The notes under the pieces: model-generated | Told to the model about the DNA's origin: nothing | Databases searched by the model: none | What the model saw: only the letters and a program-made list of their open reading frames with translations | DNA from: Klebsormidium nitens | Taxonomy: Eukaryota > Streptophyta > Klebsormidiophyceae > Klebsormidiales > Klebsormidiaceae | Reading direction: 5' to 3' | Assembly (NCBI GenBank): GCA_000708835.1 | Contig: DF237025.1 | Location: forward strand, 1 to 64,000 | Length of the DNA: 64,000 nt | Made by a program: the position numbers and the translations under genes | Part shown: positions 55,466 to 64,000 of the stretch, piece after piece | Position numbering within the stretch: position 1 is the first letter of the stretch | Layout of the letters: every line of letters begins with the position of its first letter

Positions 55466-58400
55466 CTATTTCGATTCTGCAATGCCAGCAAAGTGCAAAC
55501 AAAGCCTTTGATCTCGTCGGTCTCCCCAGCCCCCATAGCCTGTGTAATTGCACGGTGTAAAATCCTGCTGTCTAATCTCAATGCCCCAATCTGGGGACGG
55601 TGGTGGGCGGTCCATCTGCTCTAAAGCGAACGTAATCTTCTCGCTTTCTAAGGCACAGGCTTCGGAGTCCACATTAAGGCCCCGGTTCTCGTGCAGCCCG
55701 CACCTGCCCGCATGGATTACACTCGCGCCTGCACAAGCATCGGCCGTTTTCAGCTCAAATGGTGTTCAGGAATGAAAAGCTAAGGCGACAAGACGGGTTG
55801 AGGTTCCTGAAGTGACGAGGGGGGTGCGGGCACAACCGCAATAAATGTCGAGACCAGACTAGCGGTAACTAGTTGCGGTCTTAGGGAGCACGCAGAGATT
55901 GTCACTCGCAATCTGGCAGTATCGAGAGCGCAGGTATTCGCCACGACTTCCCCTAAGATCAGCTTGGCACGAAGTCTAGCGACTCCGTCCCTTAACCCCC
56001 AGCTGAAACGGTACGAGTGATCAACGTGAACGAAAAAGGTGTTCATACAAGAGGAGGACAAGTTCGATGCAGCAGGGCTACGGCTTACATATTCACTCCA
56101 CTGGAAAGAAGCCTCTCCCTACAGGCTTCCCCCTCTCACCTGCCGCGTGCAGGCTCAGCGTCCCCGGCGCCCAACTCGCCATCACCGCACATTCAAGCGT
56201 CCAGTCCCACCCATAGTCATCAAACCCACAGAACTTGCGGGCTTGCGCCTTTATCCTCCGCCAAACCGTGCGGTTAAATGCGTAACCCATATTCGACATC
56301 CGGTCAGCGACGAAGTGCTCTCCGCCTAGCACGCCCGGCGAATGGGCCCGGTGGCCGGTGCTCAGGCTGACTGCGACGCAGTCCGGGCAGCGCGCGTTCT
56401 TCACGGCAATCAGGACCTGATCGGAACGGAACCAGAACGGAATCAGCACCAGGACAGAACGGAAATGTGGACGGATGCAGATGAAAACAGCGAGCGTGAT
56501 CTCCAAGGCGACGAGGAGGTGGGGGGTTCAGAATTTAACCGTGTGAGGGGAAGAAGTACTGAGACACTGAGCGGACGGAACCGTAAGGGACATGAAGGGA
56601 GCGGGAAAAATGGAAAATGAATGATGCGATTAGAGAAATGGAAGCCAGGAACCGAGCGGGAGCGAGCGGGCAGAAAGTCTGGGCAATGATTACGCTTCAA
56701 GTCGATAAAAACCACAATCAGAAGATTGAAATCGTTTGGAGGGAGGGGGGCCTATAGGGGCGGACACCAGGGTTGGAACTTCGAAACGGAGCTGGACCAG
56801 AACAAAGTCACTTAGAATCTTAGAAAGGGGGAGAAAAGTAACTGGAGGCATATAGGCAACAAGACCAGTGCTTCTCTCGCTGGAAAGGAATTCAAAATTC
56901 ACCAGAATGCAGCCGCAACAAAGCTGAATGAACTGAACGGACGACTTTGATGAACGGGTCGAGTGACAGGAATGAACGGAACAATGAGATGAATGGGAGA
57001 CTTGGGCACGAAACAACGGAACGAAATAGTCTGAGCTCACAAGCCCGGAGCTTTGCAACGGTAATCAGATGTGGAAGTCAAGATCAAAATGCAGAAAAGT
57101 TGCGGGACCAAGCGGAAAGTAAGGACGAATACGGAATGAAGAGTCCGTGATTGACAATCATCAACAAGTGATTCGTTGATGAATCAGGAACCGTGGATGA
57201 AACGAAAAGGCGAAGGGAAGAAAAGCGGATGGCAGCAGAGGAAAGGAGCGGAAGGTCTAGGAGGGAATGCGGTCCGAGCACAGTCGGACCTGAGCGGAAG
57301 AACGGAATCAAGGCGGAATGCCGGACGAGTGCGTACACGTGCAGGAGAGCGGCCCCTTACCTGGAGTGTACGATAAGCGTTGGGAACCACTAAGTGGTCC
57401 TCTTCAAGGAAACATATGTGGCCGTCAAAGTTTTGGAACTCCTCCATCTCGTCCCACACTTGGTTCATCAACCAGAACCAGTGGTGCTGCGGAATAGGAA
57501 TGAAAGCTTTCAGTAAGCGAAGGAAAGAATAGCAGAGTCCGAATTTGCTCTAATATATCAGGTCAGACGACCTGACGCGATCCCGAATGCTTGTAAGCGA
57601 CTTCGGGATTCGCCACGAAAGAACGACAGAGTGTTCCTGGTGCATCTTAGGGTGTGCATCGAAAGAGAGACGGCTTTTCGAAGCTGGTAACTGGAGAGAT
57701 TCGGTCTCACTTCGACTACTTGTAGGCAGATGCTCTATCCTCAACAACATTCACAATTCAACAGTTTACCTCTTACGACACACAATTTCAATGACCAGTT
57801 TTTCAGAGTCACTTTCAAGGCGAGCTAGCCCTCCCTGCCTAGTACGCATCCAAAAGACGCATCCAAAGATAAGTATCAGCCGACGTGGCAGATCCTGATT
57901 AGGCCAGTCAATTCTCACTGAACGACACGATTAATGCAGATCTTGATTGGGTCAGTCAATGCGCGCTGAACAACAGAATCAACGCTTTGCTCTACTGTAA
58001 GAGGCATCAACGACCGAAGAGGGTTTATGCCTCACTTTCAGGCCCACGAAGAAGGGGTTTCGAAAGTTGTCGTACTGGTCTGAATCCCCCGTGCAACCAT
58101 CTGGCGCTGGTGTTATTGGAGATGGGGTTCCGGGGCAATCATCGGGGGAGCGGCTGGGAAAGCTGTTTTTTGAAGTTGTGCGGTGAGAACGGAGCAAAGA
58201 TCTGGGGAAGAACGGGCGTTTGCTGAAGTAAAGATCGCAAACTTATGAGCCATGTCAAGCATTGAGCAACAGATTATAGTTTGAGGATAGAGCGAATCAA
58301 GGTCTGTTGCTAAGACTCTTGATACATCTGCTGATATGCTTACACAGCACCCACATTGGTCAATTGGTCCCACAACAGTTGTTGCTAAGGCGTTCAAAGA

Positions 58401-59409
58401 ACGTTGCAGCATGAGCTGTCCACAGTAAGTCAGCCTCTGACATAGAATCATGGCAACCCAGGCTGTGAGATTGACTCAAGTGGTGGCAAACCAACGAAGC
58501 GTTCCAGTGGATCACTGATCAGACTGTCCAGCGTACACTGGGGCAACAATTCAGCTGAAAAAGTAAGGCGAATCCCGCGGTTGAAGCTCTTGCTCCAACG
58601 AGGAAACGAAGGATCTGGACCTCTTCCTTTTCAGTTGGTAGATTCCTGACAGAACTACTTTTATCATCATTAACAGCAAGCCAGTTGATGCTTCTGAACC
58701 TACTCCAGGAAAGAAGCAGTAAAACTTACCTGCTTAATCCTCATGAAGGTGAACTCACGAACCACCGCCACCACTTCTGGAAAGTATCCGTCATGGCTCA
58801 CAATCAGAAGACTCTCCGCGATTCCGTCAACTCGCGACAGCCTGGTTAGCACTTCCCTTAAGTACGCCGGCCGGTTATGGACATAAACGACGATAGGTAC
58901 AGTTGTTGGCGTGATGCTTGCTCTGACAGTAGCGTTGCTGTTGCGCCAAAGGCCTCTTCTGTTGAAGTCCAACATCTGGCGTGAGAGTTTGTTGGAGGGA
59001 GGCCATCCTTGGCCTGGTGACGGGGGCGAGAAATCATCTGGATTGGGGGGGGGAGTCGTGTCACTACTGGGGTAATCTGGATCATCTAGAGAGACGTTCT
59101 GAAATTCAGAGTGAGAATACACACTGGTGAGAAGTGCTTCTGTACTACTTGCATCATCTGGAAGGGCGCCTTTGAAACTTACTTCTTTAAGAGTGCTAAT
59201 TCCTAGTAACTCATCAGATCTGGGCTTGACACAGGAGCCCCCCAACTTGACTGGAACCATCCTATGCCAGGACTAGCTGGCCCTTGGACCGCGCCAAGGT
59301 TTGCCAGAATCATGAGGGTGGCGACAGCAATTGCTGGAAGCACCCAGCGCTTCTGGCCCCACTTCCTTGAAGCATTGGCGTCGATTTGCTCCTGGTTTTC
59401 CACATCCAT
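55466..59409 (-). CDS. MGAT2: N-acetylglucosaminyltransferase II (GnTII, MGAT2), two frame breaks
   Basis: Exons 59409-58730, 58201-58036, 57486-57361, 56416-56140 and 55728-55466; about 503 residues if the frame is kept. A type II membrane anchor (KRWVLPAIAVATLMILANLGAV) is followed by a Pro/Ser stem, VPIVVYVHNRPAYLREVLTRLS, IFAPFSPH...SFP...DDCPG, HHWFWLMNQVWDEMEEFQNFDGHICFLEEDH (metal-binding EED), SNMGYAFNRTVW, FDDYGWDWTLEC, VIHAGRCGLHENRG and GYGGWGDRRDQRLCL. By family it adds the second antennal GlcNAc to N-glycans in the Golgi. Exon 1 is 680 bases where 681 are needed: the frame shifts near the G run (six C on plus) in 59,203-59,260. Exon 2 is 166 where 165 are needed: a six-A run at about 58,166-58,171. 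Sequencing error is likely; a decaying gene is possible. Confidence 0.87.
56417..57360 (-). repeat. GGAAC/GTTCC-rich degenerate tract in GnTII intron 3
   Basis: On the plus strand, words such as GGAACGGA, AACGGAA, GAACGGG and GAGCGGA recur dozens of times without a fixed period, especially at 56,417-56,460, 56,560-56,670, 56,930-57,040 and 57,240-57,320. On the coding strand this is pyrimidine-rich TTCCGTTC, and the true exon-4 acceptor is preceded by the same words. Confidence 0.65.
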
Positions 59410-60645
59410 GCTGGCTCGCCGGCATGATCACTTTGGTGCAACAGGGCTGATCCGTGCCGTGCTTCAGAGACTCAAAGGCTGTGATCCGCTATGTGGAACA
59501 TCGTCTTCTCTTACTGTTCATGGAACTAAAGAGGAGCTTTCATTGATGCAGACTTGTTTCTAACATAAACCTGTCAGCGCCTTGATTGTGGTATCACTCC
59601 AGCTCTTGCCCTGGACGCTCATCTGAGAAATGCTACAATCTGGTTGTCTTGCTCCAAGGCTGCATTTGCAAATGCGAAGGCATACTTGTCTGTTGCAGTA
59701 AGGTGATGCAATTCAGACCGCCTCACACAACCTGTGATGTGAGCACCAAACGTACACGTTTTCAATGACAGGCAAATCCTTCCGCCAGCTCAAATGCCAC
59801 AAACTCAGTGCGCACAATCCTCCTTTGCAGATCAACATTGGCAAGCCTGCAAACTTCAATGCTGCACAGCTGTTGGCTCAGCAAGACCAGCCATTGCTGC
59901 AACAGCAGCAGAATGTTCATCATCACGTTCTGCTTGCAAACAACGTGCTCTAGAGCTGGAATATTATCCACTTGGATTCAGAACATGCTCAGAAAATTAC
60001 GTAAGTTGAACAGTGATTTCGGAATCAAAGCGGCACCGGGAGGTTTAGGGTTTTGTTTTAGGGTTCCATTGCATGTGAGAGCTGGGCTAGCTGAGCCAAG
60101 TACTAAAACCCCCCTAGCCTGGGCAGGGAGTCGGAGCTGTTGCACAAGGGAGCGGTCTGTTGGAGCTGTTGCTATTGCCTGGAATTGAACGCTTGATCGT
60201 TACAAAATGCTGTAGGTGAGGATCCGTAGATAAATCCGTCCATCACATGTACACTTTTTCTTTGCCCTCTGGGCTATACCGAAAGAAACCATCTACCGAA
60301 AGAAACCATTTGCTAGACGATCAATTTTCTGGACAGGGTCCAGCTAGCATACCAAGCAAGCCGGCTGATCAGTGCTCCTGTAGGCACTGCGTCTCTTGAC
60401 AGGTAGACCACCTTTTGCAGGGACTTCACACAAGGGGGGGCAACATCTCTGTTTGAAAATTTGTGACCTGCCGCAGTCATTTGTTCAGTGCTCGCATGTT
60501 CGTTTCTGTAGCAGACTACATGAGACGGTGAGCGGAGGTTGGTTAGAGCAACGTAGTCAGACTCAGGGGTAAGGACAATCTTCAGGAGCTTTGCAACATC
60601 TTTGTTGCATGCCGAAGGCCCACTTCGCCCAGCTTGCTCTGACAG
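59410..60645. promoter_or_regulatory. divergent promoter region GnTII / coiled-coil gene
   Basis: 1,236 bp between start codons must serve both genes. Two TTTAGGGTTTTG/TTTTAGGGTTCC words at about 60,045-60,067 resemble the plant telo-box (AAACCCTAA) found in promoters of growth genes. No other gene is supported. Confidence 0.4.
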
Positions 60646-63600
60646 ATGGCAAACCCGGCTGAATCTGAGGTTCCGGAAACCAGTCACAGCGCTCCAGGTG
60701 GCGCCGCAGCGGCCATGGAGCTGATCGCTGAGCTGGAGGAGCGGCTGGAGAAGGCGCAGGCAGAAAAGGAGCGTCTGCAGAGGGACGTTGATGAGCTGTG
60801 CAAGCAGCAGGTGGGGCAGGGGCTTCTGGGGGTGGCCTTTGGGTCTTCGGAGGCCGTCGCAAGGTATGCGAATGCTTGTAATCTGTTTGTTGAAAATGGC
60901 ATTCTGTCGCCCCGCTGCTCTTTGTGGAAAGCGGGGGGTGACGTTTCGCAGTGCTGAACATGTGAATTGGTGCCAGACGCATGATTTGACAGCATAATAT
61001 ACTGCCTGTGTCTCTCTCCTGAAATACGGGTGGGCTGGCGCCCCTGCGAAACCCCCCCCACTCTCTGGTTGCAGCCCGTGTGTCAGTACTTGAGGCAGAG
61101 AGGTTGTTGCGAATTTCGCTGCCGTATGATTTTTTGAAGAAGGAGGTTTTTCTACCTTCAACCTTTCCAGTCGAATGGCTTGACCAAAGCGAAGGAACCT
61201 CTTACATACTTAGAATAATTGGGCAGGTCACCCAGATTGTTTTAAGATTCCAAATCTCTAACAGTCCGCCCACTTGTCCTGGGGCCTTGGGAGATATTTC
61301 ACCCGTTCCAAATGGTGGGCGAGTAAGAAAGCTGTCACTTAGTTTGAATGCTAAATGGTTCCTCGACATTCAGCCGGACAATTGTTCAAGCCCAGTGCTT
61401 CAGCATCTCGGCCTTTCAAACTACAATTCACTGCCAATATGACTCTTCACAAAGTGCCCCTTCCTGAGTTGCAACATTTTCGCTCGCCCCTTCGGCAAGA
61501 ATTTTTATGTTCTTCCCTCATGCTCAACTTTCCTTCTTCTTACTCACTTCAGTCTACCGTTTTCGTGTAGGATACACGCCCGGAGGGTGAGTGGCTTGGA
61601 GGATCAGATACGCGGTTGGAAGGCCCAGAACCAGGAATTGACCAAGCAAGCCGCTGAGATGCAAGTGAGGGGTTTGATTGTCGCTGACCCGGTTACACAT
61701 CTTACTTGTGAGAGAAATAAAATGGTTCGTGTTGAAGGTAGAGTGAGCGGTATGTTCCTGGACCTAACCTAGCAATGGATGGGGAATGTGGTTTGTCGCT
61801 GAGAGGTACAAAGGAGGGGATTAGGCTTTGTTGGGTACTTGTCCGTGGTCCAAAGTCCTCAAAAAGAGTATGGAGACTTCAACCCAACCTATGCAGTGCT
61901 CGCAACTCATGTGTTGACAACGTGCAACAAATTCTTATGGATTGCAGCACGGTCCAAGCCGGTCGTTCGTTGACGCCAATGAACTAGGACAATCGCCAAC
62001 CCTCCGACCAACTTGAGAATCCGAAACTCATGCAACTGCTTCTCATCCAGGCTGAGATTCGGGAGCTGCACCGCACAAAGACCATCGCCCAGCAGGCGCT
62101 GCGCGACGCCGACGAGCGCGCACGGCTGGCGCGCGCCGACGTCGCCCACTTTCAGAACCAGGTCGCGGCGGCGCTGGGGCAGCGGGACGAGGCGCTGCTC
62201 GAAGCCGACCAGGCCAAGGAGCGGTGTGAAAAGGCGCTAAGCGAGTGTGAAGCGGCTCAAGAGCGGTGTGAAAAAGCAATCCAGGAGAGGGATCGGTTAG
62301 GAACAGAGCTGGCGGAGTTGAAGGCGGAGGTGGGCCGGTTTCTGCACGAGGGGGGTGAAAGTGGGGCCCTAAGGAGCCCCCCGGAAGCGATTGGGCAGGA
62401 CGCGGCGGAGGGGATGTGCCAGGAATGTGGGAGAGGATCGTCCAGGCGGGAAGAGGAAGGAGGGGCGGAAGAGTCCGATGTAAACGACGAGGCGGTTAGC
62501 GAGGAAGAGCAAGACACGGCTAGTGAAGGATCCTTCGACGAAGAGTCGGTTAATGCAGGACGATTGGGAGAAGACGCTTCTGAACCAGGAGAAGCAAGTG
62601 ACGGATGTTTGAACGTCCAGAAAGGGACGCCAGGGGAGGGCTTCGCTAGTGAAGCTTATGAAGCGGAGAGGCGGGCGATGCATGAGAGAGTGGAAAGCTT
62701 GGAGGAGCAATTGCGGCTGGTGACGGAAGAAAGGGAGTTGCTCAGGAATGAGCTAGAGGCCTCAAAACGGGAAGAAAAAGATGGGGGTAATTTGAGAGCT
62801 GCTGTTGGGACGGTGGCTGAGACGCAATTCGTTGGAGGAGTTGTTAAGAGGAAGGGTGTAGAGACGCAGATAGGAACGGCCGCAGATGCATCGGCATCAG
62901 AAGAAACGGAGGCCGAGTTGCGGGAATCGACCACAACAGCGCTCGGCAAAGAAACTCATACAGAAGCAGAGTCGGAAGTAGAGCGAGAGAAACGAGAGCC
63001 GGTACGCGCAGAGTCACTGCCACGTGTCAACGTTTTCGACGTCGATGCGCTCGGCGCAGGGCTTGTGAGTGCCAGCTCGGCTTTGCAAGCGCAGCTGTCG
63101 CAGCTTCTGAACGAGCCGGGAGTTGCGTCTGTGCTCGAAGAAACTGCAGAACGGGCGATAGCCAGTCAAGAACTCCCGGAAAGTGCCACGTCATCGGCCG
63201 AAAATAGGTCTCTGGATCTGTCCCTTTCCTCTACCCACCCCTGGAAACTTCCTCGGCCGAACAGGGTCAGCGAGCTCGACGAGTCTGCTAACCTTGGCGC
63301 AACCTCTTCAGTCAACTCACACAAAGCGAGCGAAAGCCCCTCGGATCAACCTTCAGCTCCCAGCAATAGTAGCTCCGATAAGCCCCCAGACTCCGGCAAT
63401 AGTCGACTAGGAGGTCTATCCAACTCCGACGGCTTATCGGCGATTCCTGGCGAAGAGTTCGATGTGCGGCGCGCCCTCGCACAGGCAGCACAGGAAAAGG
63501 TCGCGGCCCTAGTTCTGCTGAGTCAGCAAGAGGAGCGGCACGAGATGGAGGCGCGCCAAACCCTAAACCTCCACGCGCGACTCGGGGAGGCGCAGGAGCG

Positions 63601-63694
63601 GCTCGCGGACGTGGTCCAGGAGAAGGTCGCGGCGCTGCTCGAAGTAGCGCAGTTGAGGGAAGAGGTTAAGAATCTGAAGGACTCGGAGAGGTGA
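60646..63694 (+). CDS. long coiled-coil protein, plant At1g24560-like
   Basis: Exons 60646-60863, 61571-61664 and 62051-63694 join in phase to 651 residues. The N-terminus MELIAELEERLEKAQAEKERLQRDVDELCKQQ...EAVARIHARRVSGLEDQI and the C-terminus DVRRALAQAAQEKVAALVLLSQQEERHEMEARQTLNLHARLGEAQERLADVVQEKVAALLEVAQLREEV are heptad coiled coils. The middle (about residues 200-560) is acidic, Ser/Glu-rich and probably disordered. The layout and words (LCxQQ, EKVAALxLLSQQEERH) recall an uncharacterised plant myosin-heavy-chain-like family that includes Arabidopsis At1g24560; this is from memory. No catalytic domain is visible. A short internal repeat, ERCEKALSECEAAQ/ERCEKAIQERDRL, occurs at about 162-190. 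A donor at 60811 (CAG|GTGGGG) was rejected because it breaks the phase. Confidence 0.8.
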
Positions 63695-63775
63695 GGGGTA
63701 ACAGTTGGGGCTCTTCAGGTGCATTGGTCATTCTTGCAGGGGTCTATTCCCGCAAGCAGAAGAGCCATCAATTTC

Positions 63776-63781
63776 AATAAA
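63776..63781 (+). terminator. possible polyadenylation signal of the coiled-coil gene
   Basis: AATAAA lies 82 bases after the stop codon, followed by A- and T-rich sequence. The position fits a 3' UTR signal, but plant signals are loose. Confidence 0.4.
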
Positions 63782-64000
63782 ACATAAAAACTGAAAGGAA
63801 AAAGTCTTTTTTTTTGAATAAAATTGAGAAATGATTGAAAAAGCATGCGTTTTTTTAAAGATACGCGTGGGAGACCTCTAGAGTCGTTGGTTGGGTGCTA
63901 TGGATACGGCTTCCAGATGTGCTTAACGATTTAAGGACGAACGTGGTCTCAACCTTGAAGAACTCTGAGAGCGGGTGATGTGCACTAATTGGATTGCCCA

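Noticed and set aside
60646-60957. Ending coiled-coil exon 1 at 60810 (CAG|GTGGGG)
   Set aside because: This donor leaves the wrong phase for the next exon; the donor after 60863 (AAG|GTATGC) joins in frame and restores family-like sequence.
1-64000. CRISPR arrays, bacterial operons, rRNA or tRNA genes
   Set aside because: No regular repeat-spacer array, no ribosome-binding-site-led gene runs and no rRNA or tRNA sequence recognised; introns throughout show a nuclear eukaryotic genome.

Overview
This window is nuclear DNA of a green plant-lineage (streptophyte) organism. The genes are split by many spliceosomal introns (GT-AG, two probable GC-AG). Exons are GC-rich and introns long. The set is typical of plants: SFR2 galactolipid remodelling enzyme, PDAT1 acyltransferase, twin-LOV photoreceptor PLP, ECHIDNA/TVP23, plant-type GnTII, XRCC3 and SMU2/RED. 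Gene spacing of about 5-7 kb and the secreted PLA2-like and AOC-barrel proteins suggest a charophyte alga (Klebsormidium-like) or an early land plant. That placement is inference.

Layout. 1-3.6 kb holds no firm gene, only two weak candidate exons. 3.7-8.9 kb (minus) encodes a modular secreted Cys-rich/phospholipase-A2-like protein, with a detached Cys-rich exon downstream. 10.8-16.7 kb (minus) is the spliceosome factor SMU2/RED. 17.8-19.0 kb (plus) is XRCC3. 19.9-21.7 kb (minus) is ECHIDNA/TVP23. 22.8-27.6 kb (plus) is the LOV photoreceptor PLP. 29.0-33.4 kb (minus) is a plastid-type alpha/beta-hydrolase-fold protein. 33.9-34.6 kb (plus) is a 79-residue membrane/coiled-coil protein. 35.9-42.1 kb (minus) is SFR2. 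42.7-51.5 kb (plus) is PDAT1. 52.7-54.2 kb (minus) is a secreted AOC-barrel/dirigent-like protein. 55.5-59.4 kb (minus) is N-acetylglucosaminyltransferase II. 60.6-63.7 kb (plus) is a coiled-coil protein. Exon joins were worked out by hand from splice sites and reading phase; nearly all phases close.

Genes working together. SFR2 and PDAT1 are head to head across 586 bp that carries two G-boxes. SFR2 releases diacylglycerol from galactolipids and PDAT1 turns diacylglycerol into triacylglycerol, so the pair could be a co-regulated membrane-to-oil remodelling module. Most of the window alternates divergent and convergent pairs, with five head-to-head promoters.

Most unusual signal. At least seven exon edges are followed or preceded, inside the adjacent intron, by decayed tandem copies of the splice junction itself: acceptor plus exon start, or exon end plus donor. 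They occur in SMU2, the hydrolase, SFR2 and four PDAT1 junctions. Copies are about 110-175 bp apart (20-50 bp in SFR2) and several series get more divergent with distance from the true exon. They look like introns that grow by repeated tandem duplication across splice sites. Separately, GnTII has two single-base frame breaks, each in or beside a homopolymer run, and the PLA2-like gene has an in-frame TAG.
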